Below are positions 35,301 through 42,553 of a DNA stretch of 64,000 nt, piece by piece (the stretch's first letter is position 1; each line of letters starts with the position of its first letter). The translations under genes were made by a program, and so were the position numbers. The notes under the pieces are model-generated. The model was not told the origin of the DNA and did no database searches. It saw only the letters and a list, made by a program, of their open reading frames with translations. The stretch is from NCBI GenBank assembly GCA_036645935.1, contig JAVXNE010000003.1, positions 62,001 to 126,000 of the forward strand, read 5' to 3'. The DNA is from JAUNBN01 sp036645935 (GTDB taxonomy: Bacteria; Bacillota; Clostridia; Oscillospirales; Ruminococcaceae).

Positions 35301-37645
35301 AATACATTCGCCGCGCCATTATAAGCAATTTTCAAATTTGAAAAATTATTTGCGGGATTGTAATCGGCGTTCAGCTTAGACTGCACCCATGGGGTATTGT
35401 AATTTTCGGTTCCATTACCCACCATTTGGAGCTTATTTGTATACAGGTTGACATCGCTCGCAATATTGACATCGGAGAACCATCGGATACCCTCCACCTT
35501 GACGGTTTTATTGACATTGAGAATGGATTGACCATTGGCTACATAGCTTGTCATCTGCGGGTTGCTGACGCCGGTTATGTAGCCGGTCACAGTGCCGATA
35601 TCATTAAGATTGATGGTGGTTTTATAGGTTTTATTAAAATCAGAATAGAAACCGCGGCCCCATATCTCCTTGAGTGTTGTGTTCGGTGCGTTAATGTCAA
35701 TGACAACCTCGGTGCGATCCCCGTCACCTGCACCACACTGGATGCATGATGCCACAACCGTATTGCTCATGTCGAGAGCTTCTTTGAAATATCTTGTGTC
35801 TAGCGTTATTCTGTCTACGCTGCCGGAAGTCGCCTTTGAGCTTGACCAATCTCCGAGCACAATTGTAGGCGGAGCAACAAAACGAAGTTTTTCCATCGGC
35901 TGCACTGTAATGCTCACCGTACCTGTTGTTTCACCAGCGGCAAATGTGCCATTGTACAAATCGTCGATAGAGTCCGCCATGACTTGATTTTTCGTATAGC
36001 CATCGCCGGGAGCCTTGATGTCAAAAACTCCGCCATATATCTTAACCGTTTTATTCCCGTTAACTGCCTTTGGTGCGGATTCGTACCCGCCGCTCACGCG
36101 GCGATATGTGCCCGAGAACACCTCAACATTTGTGTCCCCGTGATTGACGACCGAATCGTTTGCTGTTTTTCCGAACAGATCAATGTATGTGCCCGCCGCA
36201 TTTTCAATACCCTCGCCCATAACCACTTTGTTGCTGTAGGCGTTGATCAAAGTGTTTTTGTTTATTTTCATATTGCGGAAGGTTGTGGGAACTCCCAGAT
36301 TAACGCTGTCGGGAAACACAATAGTACCGGCGTCTGTCGGTGCGCCTTGTTTGCCGAAGCTTGTTGTCCCGGGCGCCCAGCTTGCCGGGCTGCGGTCCCA
36401 GAGCGTATCGGCTCCTGCGGGGTCGCTCCAGCTTGAGCTGAGCGTGAGGCTCTTGGCACTTCCTTTAAGGGTGTTGAACGCCGAGCCCTTTGCCGTCTCG
36501 GCAGCTGTCAGTGCCTGTCCGTCAACGCACAGAATCATTCGGTAATCAATTGCCGCACCATTTGAATTTTTAATTGCCGTGACAGCTTGTGTAAAGCTGT
36601 CATACCACGCGTAGGTACCTTCGGTTTTCTGTATCGGGCTTGGCGAAACATAGAACAAGCCCTTCGGAACTGTAATGCCCGCACTGCTTGGCATAGCAGC
36701 TCTGGCGCCCATACGCGGGGACATTTTGGGCGCAGGTGCAGCGTCCTCGCCGCGTGACTTCGCCTCATAGACATTTACGTTTGAGGGGTCTTGCAAAAGT
36801 GCGCAGCTTGACAGATGAACTCCGGACTGGTCACCCTTGCCGCATGTGCAATGCTCAAAGGTAGCCGCCTCAACCATAGCAACAAATGTTTCATTGGCTG
36901 TGAATTTCGTTTTTGTCATTGAATCGGGTGAATAGGTCATTCCGCTTGCTTCATGTCTCCAGGATGTAACAAACACGCTCTCCTGTGAGCCTGTCTCTTT
37001 TGCCTGAGGAATCTGATTTGGCGCAAACGTGCTGTCCTCTTGTATCTCAACAAGGTTTTCTGTCTTGCCGTCCATGAACGTGACAGCTTTGCCGTTGATG
37101 CTTGCAGTGCCTATTTTAAATGTTATTGTGTATCTCTGATAATCTATGACACTGACAATGCGTGTGAATGCAACCACGCCGTCATTTGTGGTGCTTGCGG
37201 GTGCCTGCAGAGCCGGGTCAGCCGCCGGAATTACCGCGGAGTCCGCCGGTGTTGCGGGTGCTGATTCGCGAGCCGCCGGAGCCGCGGGAATTTCAGGTGA
37301 CGGTGCCGGCACTGTAACCGCCGTCGGAGTTAATGTATACGAAACGGTATAGTCGCCGATTGTATTTATATCAAATCCGCCGTTATTTGCTATCACCAGT
37401 GTGTATTTTGCATTGTCATATGTTATACCTTGAGTAAGGTCATATGAGGTCTGACCCTTTTTGAGAGTCAGCTTAGTCTCTGTATGTATGGATTTTTCCG
37501 GCTCTGCCACTATCTCGTTAACAGTATCCGCAACAGTAGCGCCCACTGCACCGGCGTATCCTGAAAACAAGCTGCAGATTAATGCTGCGCACAGCAGCAT
37601 TGACCCTATCTTTTTTAATACGTAACTCATTTTCATTTTTTTCAT
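29366..37645 (-). CDS. Giant secreted adhesin-like protein (2759 aa)
   Basis: ATG at 37645 behind GGGAGGAA. Signal peptide about 1-33; Pro/Ala-rich linker about 115-160; a Cys cluster HCTCGKGDQSG...SSC near 264-280; then three large modules, each opened by a helix of the type YDSFTQAVTAIKNS (near 345), HPTIEAAVAGIKF (near 915) and YITLYDALADMEK (near 1520) and followed by beta-helix-like sequence with repeated ...GGT/SGTY... turns. Later come Ig-like segments containing LYMQDMLGN and LYTRDMLGN, a Listeria-Bacteroides (InlB-type) repeat near 2165-2245 ending in AQW, an Asp-rich DTNKDKVPDEWQ loop near 2250, and a C-terminal domain from about 2616 starting YNVSVPTWIGLVAV. There is no LPXTG-like signal or final helix, so its attachment is unexplained. 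Confidence 0.8.
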   Translation of the reverse strand: MKKMKMSYVLKKIGSMLLCAALICSLFSGYAGAVGATVADTVNEIVAEPEKSIHTETKLTLKKGQTSYDLTQGITYDNAKYTLVIANNGGFDINTIGDYTVSYTLTPTAVTVPAPSPEIPAAPAARESAPATPADSAVIPAADPALQAPASTTNDGVVAFTRIVSVIDYQRYTITFKIGTASINGKAVTFMDGKTENLVEIQEDSTFAPNQIPQAKETGSQESVFVTSWRHEASGMTYSPDSMTKTKFTANETFVAMVEAATFEHCTCGKGDQSGVHLSSCALLQDPSNVNVYEAKSRGEDAAPAPKMSPRMGARAAMPSSAGITVPKGLFYVSPSPIQKTEGTYAWYDSFTQAVTAIKNSNGAAIDYRMILCVDGQALTAAETAKGSAFNTLKGSAKSLTLSSSWSDPAGADTLWDRSPASWAPGTTSFGKQGAPTDAGTIVFPDSVNLGVPTTFRNMKINKNTLINAYSNKVVMGEGIENAAGTYIDLFGKTANDSVVNHGDTNVEVFSGTYRRVSGGYESAPKAVNGNKTVKIYGGVFDIKAPGDGYTKNQVMADSIDDLYNGTFAAGETTGTVSITVQPMEKLRFVAPPTIVLGDWSSSKATSGSVDRITLDTRYFKEALDMSNTVVASCIQCGAGDGDRTEVVIDINAPNTTLKEIWGRGFYSDFNKTYKTTINLNDIGTVTGYITGVSNPQMTSYVANGQSILNVNKTVKVEGIRWFSDVNIASDVNLYTNKLQMVGNGTENYNTPWVQSKLNADYNPANNFSNLKIAYNGAANVLQGGASCMLGNVTTDSSGRLSLTCDSYLKSGTPAGGILFGKITKGTSLTIAVTPNSAPIEANGKYAFLYVGRNTKSTGIQARVYPLTNYNTFTGTAAMVQTAAAAGAGTLDYSLAIATTADAPIRLSWDEPGAVASHPTIEAAVAGIKFYQAQAVSRVVKITIVKPYSATVADLTALASLTTANCKGLIITGWGQDNGWNIKGDGFLSTPNGETANVDKDETGETAGSATPYKNTAPQDANSLTLPTDGSGWVVFRLNVPTTIRNISMRTVSANPDYIDIKANGNRAQIGPGLQTSNVEYFQLYGGKAEDAANGTYKAVNYNTDVVIYNGTYRAVMADVYTENHEYINSGNTKLTIYGGTFGAGKDNPAHNIICNVLGLNDTASTLPHGVGWDGTSEINIYPSAGYDFNLNGSLVIGQAYGNAVSYGPTTINIENPDGTVFEYFPKVAPLHTTNATQHITKTPRINKILKVNIDAPNCTFGTLAASNIRPEGPLIISADKNYSSDVSIFSAKAIDMFCGFGIPESSVGAGVPRITRVFFEDGCNTEIKSKLYNWTALVVKDAKVNFKGNSGSFYSYSDGTGIPKGEIWFRSANSVLSLEKPQTKIGVGKLMTKEASGAKADGATLLVNGTPTIAGLLINETRNTSVRGNTAEMRFTNIGLVPGVAPQTGTKLLQYANKAEAIPADYTKHSSISSSIVKGNNDAPLAGQGFVFLDPQGSIRVYPAPQNSASGANQMRYTDYITLYDALADMEKYPAPSGGKYTVNFFKDYTLGTHDVNGVLAASGKDDIAKLRAFNVAGVKTIAFSSIDQKKPELLSESDMNKLTKVDIQGNKALELPANSSPLQNADPNKNEGIIFESFKFGNSIKVVAACGSAVTFGANGAANGQPGSVRMDNTAFEAYGGTYTLGRAPSSKIVVNSGTYSDVRTTKKDLAVIGTQDVTGASTIDINGGTIGFIAGTHAVGTTTVNINAPTAVDDIWDFDMLNVNKDLVIRKNLWGDYTAGCDGNLMLAPNTVLDLQGTGTMQINNLTAGNNSTIFVSKAAATNPLIVKGTYTNTGTLITDIKDINKRAEGDNLIVFDTARPAETKFVSASMAIKSSTEQNPKHVIEYGLPNNPATRLAWIDMNDSERSGITAKTLYFDSLNYKTADNNNDGDAVKKLYVLTKAQYDAFMLKADKSSANMTAGYTATTTAFDSTQQNKVTDGIGDGFHTHFYSRLTMNVDPNETYYVLTYAGQAGAEAFATGMIDVHAPDVLAANRKPIAIRGTGTGDNRQLTVNIPVKDFNTGVAPYAPSNIYRIGWSETSVAGVTEPDLTAKFPTGAYNPLPALKGPWTFNNTEVYTDGVSEKTYSFTVNAAKAKTLPNLYLYMQDMLGNTKEIELVPNWQLTADVTYKPGTANSVAVAGTDIVDTNKPLDKEVVVQKCPDIFVPTKDYAFAGWKVTAGAAAELNKTYFPVNGKFTITTDTELTAQWLPDTNKDKVPDEWQQKISFSVATADEAIGGLNDTATKKVDVSIPQLKADGTYTNNFDPSAATKQVTLLVADVPIPVSINSSKFTMWTQTDAAGAAAVTPAGTILAVNATTIAYFAHFKETNMGNPFITQTSVTHTTAPSEGAAPTAKTLAFNLGLKAPQPGETISGTTITEAFVSTDATWTFGDAKPTNNRPITLTTPNAQATTGTLTGDFITSDTWYAYVVTNGEKVERIALDTHAPESYGVSVVGGTIVKKNETTDHTDKGTTTSVTDIEVTILLEDVVKAGAQGYTASGLNKAGWSKTQLTPQQKTALCAADGFTTANGLTEVFADKASTVTVKFNTAQDTFYLYTRDMLGNMVEQQQSTAPVYNVSVPTWIGLVAVHGQTEKLITPTDGCYIVNNSTVPVKATITSFVPTGAANQLTLSDTPSPTKDQMNLTIKEKDSNLGFVATSVSAISDMSPLELGVMPKSGTATPHGVGFTFTAKYNADIALKLTDWDLFTMSYKFEIQP

Positions 37646-38302
37646 GGAATGTTCCTCCCGGTAAAAATCTTTTGATTATTTCTTGTTTTTTGCTTGCCGG
37701 ACTATGCTGTGTCTGTCAGACCCAAATCCGGGTTATATCTTGTAACCGGATTTTTGTAAAAAAGCGCTTAACATATAAGCCATTATCATGGGCGGTTATT
37801 TCATATAACCGCAGTGAGCAAAAAAAATCGCACATTGAATGACTGCTAAATTAAGCGAAAGAGTAATTGTTTTCTGAAATTGAATCAGTGCCTCACTAAT
37901 TCATCCGTAGCTTACCAAATGCTCTGTCGTCAAACCGTCGTTGCATCGTCGTTAAACCGTCAACTTAACGAAATATTAACAACTTTACGTGTCAAATTTA
38001 TATTAATTTACGCAAAATAGCGGAAAAAAAGGTTTTTTTGCTATTTTTCATTTATTTACTTGCATGATTCGGTTCTTTGACACGGTCAGACTTTCTTTAT
38101 TTTTCTATTGTGATATAATATTATTGTAAAACGTACTGACGTTGATAGGTATGGTTCTTTGATCGCGCAGGAACAGAACATTCTTGCATATTGAGCTTAT
38201 TGACTTGCATCGATATTTCAAATTGTTCATTTTGAAAATATGTATTGAAATTATAAAGGCAGACTTGCAGCGCAAATTCTTTTGGCAGGTTCGGTTTGTT
38301 TT
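37646..38302. other. Upstream region of the giant adhesin gene, with hairpins
   Basis: About 660 AT-rich bases between divergent transcripts. Two inverted repeats lie in what would be the adhesin leader: AATCCGGGTTA / TAACCGGATT (about 37727-37754) and GCGGTTAT / ATAACCGC (37793-37813). They share a GGTTAT core and could be regulator sites or leader structures. I do not see a gene; a minus-strand frame at 38105-38332 has no ribosome site. Confidence 0.4.
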
Positions 38303-38536
38303 ATGAAAAACAAGCAGATTCTTGAAATTCATATCTTCGGAGAATTTTCAATGTGCATCGGAGAGGCTTGTGTGAGCAGCAAGGATGCTCGCTCGCACAA
38401 GCAGTGGGTTTTAGTGCAATATCTGATTCTCAGGCGCGGACATATAGCTTTTTAAAAAGAGCTGATTGACGTATTGTGGCGGAATTTTGAGATTTCAAAT
38501 CCGCAAAATTCATTTGTCGAGGTTTATGTAAAATGA
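38303..38536 (+). pseudogene. SARP-like DNA-binding domain gene interrupted by a nonsense codon
   Basis: From ATG 38303 the frame reads like the start of a SARP/BTAD winged-helix domain (KQILEIHIFGEFSMCIG, then SHKQWVLVQYLILRRGHIAF), meets TAA at 38453-38455 and continues in frame (KELIDVLWRNFEISNPQNSF, then VEVYVK) to TGA at 38534-38536. It resembles the output domain of the response regulator encoded next (GRFDTFIDGNPIVFKSAKAKEIFALCVYR region). The final stop overlaps the regulator's ATG as ATGA, so translation was probably coupled. Reading through the TAA (normally CAA or another codon) would give 77 residues. No good ribosome site is seen. Confidence 0.6.
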
Positions 38537-39363
38537 AAACAATCCTTGTCGACGATGACATTATCGGAATGAAGGGATTTGAGCTTGAATGCGGAAATAT
38601 TCCGGATATTCAATTAGTGGGTAAATTCACTTCATCACTGGATGCTCTTGAGTACGCCCAAACCCACATTGTGGAATTTGCTCTGCTTGATATAGACATG
38701 CCTGAGATGAACGGCTTTGAGCTTTATGACAAGCTCAAGGCTATCTATCCCGAAATGATTATTGTTTTTGTAACGGCGCATTCCGATTATGCTGCGCCGG
38801 CAATACGCAAAAAAGCGGATTATGTTGTTTTTAAGCCATATGGCAGGGAGGAAATCGAAGAGATTATATCCCTTGTGGGCATGCTGAAATTTCGCTTAAA
38901 AAAGCGAATATACTGCCGTACATTCGGGAGATTTGATACTTTTATTGATGGAAATCCGATTGTTTTTAAATCGGCAAAGGCAAAGGAAATCTTCGCCCTT
39001 TGCGTTTATCGTCAAGGTGCTCCCGTGTCGATTGAGGAGATAATTGATAAGCTTTGGGAGGAATACAACGGCGCACCGGGTGATTGCAGTACCTTCCGCA
39101 CCGCTTTGAAAGCCTTGGTTGACACATTAAAGCAATATGGCTGTGAGGGAATTATTTTTCGCAGCCGCGGCTCATGCAGTATAAACAAATCCGCTATCGA
39201 CAGCGATTATTACGATTTTTTAAACAATGATACGAAAGCCATATGTGAATTTCAGGGTGAGTTCATGAGCGACTATCCTTGGAGCGATATAGCAGTGTAC
39301 AGCTTAATCGAAAAGAAGCAACGATTTGAAGCGGCAGCCGCCAACAATGAGCCTGTATCCTAA
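38533..39363 (+). CDS. Response regulator with SARP-like output domain
   Basis: 276 residues. The receiver (1-118) has DDD at 7-9, phospho-acceptor Asp53 in ALLDIDMPEMNG, Thr81 in VTAHSDY and Lys101 in FKPYG. The output part (about 122-255) begins RIYCRTFGRFDTFIDGNPI and continues as a winged helix of the SARP/OmpR type (IDKLWEEYN, then FRTALKALVDTL) rather than LytTR, which is the usual partner of LytS-like kinases. It would bind DNA when phosphorylated by the convergent kinase encoded at 39506-41380. It lies next to the giant adhesin gene and is divergent from it. Translation is probably coupled to the preceding decayed gene. No strong ribosome site is seen otherwise. Confidence 0.85.
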   Translation: MKTILVDDDIIGMKGFELECGNIPDIQLVGKFTSSLDALEYAQTHIVEFALLDIDMPEMNGFELYDKLKAIYPEMIIVFVTAHSDYAAPAIRKKADYVVFKPYGREEIEEIISLVGMLKFRLKKRIYCRTFGRFDTFIDGNPIVFKSAKAKEIFALCVYRQGAPVSIEEIIDKLWEEYNGAPGDCSTFRTALKALVDTLKQYGCEGIIFRSRGSCSINKSAIDSDYYDFLNNDTKAICEFQGEFMSDYPWSDIAVYSLIEKKQRFEAAAANNEPVS

Positions 39364-39379
39364 TGGACGTTTGTATTTT

Positions 39380-39425
39380 AAAGGGACATTCCAACGTAAA
39401 ATGCGTTGGAATGTCCCTTTTATTT
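39380..39425. terminator. Bidirectional terminator between regulator and kinase genes
   Basis: AAAGGGACATTCCAACG and CGTTGGAATGTCCCTTT form a 17-bp perfect stem with a 7-base loop, followed by TTATTTT on the plus strand and by A-rich sequence on the other side. It ends the response-regulator transcript. Confidence 0.85.
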
Positions 39426-39505
39426 TAACTGAAATATGTCTGAGCTGCCGGAAAACACAACCGCTATGTGTCACTTGAAATTTCCGCCGAGTTTAAAGAT
39501 GAGAT

Positions 39506-41380
39506 TCAGTTTTGAGGAGTGCCGTCATCGCAATCCAGTTTCATTTCCTTTATAAAGCGAATGGTGACCTTCGTTCCCTTGCTGAGAGAGTTTTCGATTT
39601 CAATTTTATTATCTCCGTAATAAGAAAGCCTCTCTTCAATATTGCGGCGGCTGACGGAAATTTTATCTCCTGCATTTACCGAGTTTTCATCAAAACCCAT
39701 TCCGTCATCCTCAACTATTACATTATAGTGCTTTTCATCTTCTCTCGCGGTTATGCGAACTGTTCCTCCTATCTCCTTTTTCTCAATTCCATGCTTTATG
39801 GCATTTTCAACAATAGGCTGCACAGAAAGCACCGGTATGTAGAAATCCGAATTTTCAATTTCATATATTACTTTCAGCCTGTCGCCGAGCAGCACTTTTT
39901 TCAGTGCTACATATGCTTCAATCGCTTTCAGCTCATCACTGAATTTCACAAGATCATTCATTCGCGAACCACTATCGGTTTTGTATCTTAAATATTTTGA
40001 CAAATCCCCCATCATTTTATATGCGGAATTCGGATCTATTTTAATAAGTGTTCGAACGGCACTCAATACATGATAGAAAAAATGTGAACTGATTTGACTC
40101 ACAAGCAAGCTGTTCTGAGCTTTAAGCGATTTTGTTTCATTTTCTTCACTCAGCCTGGCGCTTGTTGCCACTGAAAATGCCTTTCTTATTGCGCCGAGAC
40201 TCAGGAAAATAATCAATACAATCTGTCCCACTGCAAATGCAATGGAATATAAATTGCTTTTTCCAAAATAAAACATAAAAAGTGCAATAATTGATATCAG
40301 CACAAATAACAGCATACCGACAATCATTTCATGTGTGCCGGGGCTTTTGTATTTTAAATAATTGTAAATGCTCACATAAAAGGTTGCACATGCAAGTATG
40401 ACAACAAGTATATGCACTACAAATAGGGTCTGCGCATGTGAGTGAATTACACCGCACAGCAACAGCAAAACATTAAGTAAAAAGTTTGCCGTTAAAAGTC
40501 CCGCTAATATGTCAAAGATTTTGTTCTTATTATCAAACATGCCATTCACAAACAACGCAAACGGGATTGGCATAATCATAAAAGAATAAAATGAAATGAA
40601 ATATTGACAATCATTATATCCGAAAATAACGGACAGAATTTTACTGTCTAATAATATCCATATTGCGGCAATCAGAATAAACCATTTGAGAAACATAAAT
40701 AATTCATTTTTGACTCCCGTAAACTGACCTCTGAACTTTATTCCCACCGCAAAAAGCATCAACGCAATTACCAGCATAGCCACAAATAGCATGCACTGAA
40801 CGGATTTTTCCTTTATAATCTCCAACGTAAATTCGTTCTGATTCATTATTTTCATTTTACCGATATCTATTCCATTAGCACTGGCTTTGTTGGTTACCGT
40901 GAGCGAAATAGTTCGCCCTGCATATGCTTGATTTAAAGCAATAGCCGCATACAGTTCCGAATATTGAATTCCGTATGCTCCATTGGTATAAACACCTAAA
41001 ACCCGGATTTCGGCGTCTTCAATATATGCTTTTACCGAATTGTGATCTATCTGAAAAAACAAAACCGCATCTTGCGGAAGCTTGTCCGGAAGTTTTTTAG
41101 ACAAATTATAGGTTTTATCTGTGCGAATATCGTGCCTTAAAAGAGACGTGCTTTGTATAGTGCGTGTACTGTCTTCAAAGCTCCATCCATCGGAAAATTC
41201 TATGCTTGCCTTATCAGCAGAAATTGCATCCTTTTGAGAAATCATCGATGAATAGACAGACACAATAATTGCAACAGTAACAGCAATTGCAAATCCGATT
41301 TGATTGAGTTTTCCTCTTTTAACATTCACGAGTTTAATTTTTTTCACGGCTTTCATTATAAAAAAATTGTATTGCTGCAT
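39506..41380 (-). CDS. LytS-type membrane histidine kinase with 7TM sensor
   Basis: 624 residues. An N-terminal helix (about 27-47), an extracytoplasmic region of ~150 residues that looks like a 7TMR-DISM carbohydrate-binding-type sandwich, then seven membrane helices (about 195-400), a short coiled coil, and a His_kinase domain with His433 in QISSHFFYHVL, the usual QINPHFL..N site in a diverged form. The HATPase has VQPIVENAIKHGIE and VEDDGMGF. No clear ribosome site marks the start; a second ATG 8 codons in is an alternative. It is convergent with the response-regulator gene and most likely phosphorylates that regulator (inference from adjacency). Confidence 0.85.
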   Translation of the reverse strand: MQQYNFFIMKAVKKIKLVNVKRGKLNQIGFAIAVTVAIIVSVYSSMISQKDAISADKASIEFSDGWSFEDSTRTIQSTSLLRHDIRTDKTYNLSKKLPDKLPQDAVLFFQIDHNSVKAYIEDAEIRVLGVYTNGAYGIQYSELYAAIALNQAYAGRTISLTVTNKASANGIDIGKMKIMNQNEFTLEIIKEKSVQCMLFVAMLVIALMLFAVGIKFRGQFTGVKNELFMFLKWFILIAAIWILLDSKILSVIFGYNDCQYFISFYSFMIMPIPFALFVNGMFDNKNKIFDILAGLLTANFLLNVLLLLCGVIHSHAQTLFVVHILVVILACATFYVSIYNYLKYKSPGTHEMIVGMLLFVLISIIALFMFYFGKSNLYSIAFAVGQIVLIIFLSLGAIRKAFSVATSARLSEENETKSLKAQNSLLVSQISSHFFYHVLSAVRTLIKIDPNSAYKMMGDLSKYLRYKTDSGSRMNDLVKFSDELKAIEAYVALKKVLLGDRLKVIYEIENSDFYIPVLSVQPIVENAIKHGIEKKEIGGTVRITAREDEKHYNVIVEDDGMGFDENSVNAGDKISVSRRNIEERLSYYGDNKIEIENSLSKGTKVTIRFIKEMKLDCDDGTPQN

Positions 41381-41870
41381 AGTGCATTTAAAACATGTAT
41401 TTCAATGTCAGCCTTGCACATTCGAATACGCTTACTGCTCACACGCTTACAAAACTTAATTTATGTATCTGTTAATTATAGACTATATATTATTTTTTTC
41501 AATGGGATTGCACGTGCTTCGGTCTGCAAGATATTTTTTGAGTTTTTGTGTCAAATGCCGGATTTTTTACTGTGTGATTTGCCTGTTGCGGTCATGCAAA
41601 AGCGCTCCCGAAACCAAATTCACTTTTGGTCACGGAAACGCCCTTGCCTATTTTGCGTCTGATTTCTTTTAATGTTGTCTACGCAGCCGCCTCGCTAAAG
41701 CTAATATTTATAGGTATATTACATTCGAAAAAGAAGTCTTTGCTTGTGCAAATTATTTCCTTCGGTTGAAACAAGAATAGCTCTACACAGCAGTTAGTTC
41801 AAGGCATTTACTTTTTTGCATTAGATTTATGTTATTGTATATCCATATAATGTGTTCAAGGAGGTCTACT
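41381..41870. other. Gene-free stretch upstream of the kinase gene
   Basis: Nearly 500 AT-rich bases, presumably holding the kinase promoter. No frame here looks like protein. Confidence 0.4.
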
Positions 41871-41960
41871 CTGAAAACAGTATTGCTCGCGGGTGGATTA
41901 GGAACGGGAATCAGCGAGGCATCACACATGAAACCGAAGCCGATGATTGAAATTGGCGCT
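41871..41960 (+). pseudogene. First 30 codons of an rfbF-like nucleotidyltransferase
   Basis: Behind AAGGAGG the plus strand encodes LKTVLLAGGLGTGISEAS and then HMKPKPMIEIG, the N-terminal signature of glucose-1-phosphate cytidylyltransferase (RfbF; normally GGLGTRISEES.LKPKPMIEIGG). The initiator is CTG instead of ATG, the signature Arg is Gly, and similarity ends after codon 30, soon followed by stops. This is a clear gene fragment, left from loss of a CDP-sugar pathway. Confidence 0.8.
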
Positions 41961-42012
41961 TTAGATTCGGTGCGTTGCTGTTTACTGTTGATTTGAGCAC
42001 GGGTTGAGCTGT

Positions 42013-42186
42013 TCAATATAACCCTCTATTATTTTGATAAAGCGCAATATAGGTCTCAAACCGTTCTCCATAAACACCTGAATTGGAAAGATTGGGCTGA
42101 TATTCGACATCACTTAAATGAGTTGCGACCCCGCATCCCTGTTCAAGTGACTCATAAATCCCGCATCCTACACTAAGAATAAAACA
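42013..42186 (-). pseudogene. C-terminal remnant of an FGGY-family sugar kinase
   Basis: The minus strand encodes VGCGIYESLEQGCGV and, after a short link, VEYQPNLSNSGVYGERFETY and IALYQNN to TGA 42013-42015. FGGY kinases (xylulokinase, ribulokinase, glycerol kinase) end in just this way: A.GAGIY.S.EEA, then Y.P......Y..RF..Y..LY. Upstream the frame is broken near 42200, so only ~55 codons survive. Confidence 0.65.
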
Positions 42187-42553
42187 GCAACCACATATTC
42201 ACCGCAAAATCCAGCAGTAGCTTCAAGATGACAAATTCAGTCGTTTCAAAATCATTTTTTCGTAATTGTTTTATAGCAATCTTAAAAATTGAGCGAATTG
42301 CTTCGCATGGGTACGGCGGCACGCGGCTTTTTCACCTGTACAGCAAAAGAAGCTGTCCTGCGCATGACAGCAGCCATTGCGTCAAAGTCAGCTTCCTGAT
42401 TTTATGTATTAAAGTTCACAGCGAACATGATGCACTTGTACTTGCGCATCCCCACACTGTCTCAAAATCATCAAGGCACTTTTGTGCGAAATTAAATGTT
42501 CGCAATATTGAGAGCTATCCGCGCGAGCAGAAATTGCAACGGCATGAATTTAA
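42187..42553. other. Decayed or gene-free region
   Basis: About 370 bases between the kinase remnant and the M20 gene. Open frames exist on the plus strand (from 42228) but their composition is not protein-like and they run into the M20 gene. I see no recognisable remnant. Confidence 0.35.

Noticed and set aside
38105..38332. 75-residue minus-strand open frame before the SARP remnant
   Set aside because: No ribosome site, composition typical of AT-rich noncoding DNA, and it overlaps the better-supported plus-strand remnant.
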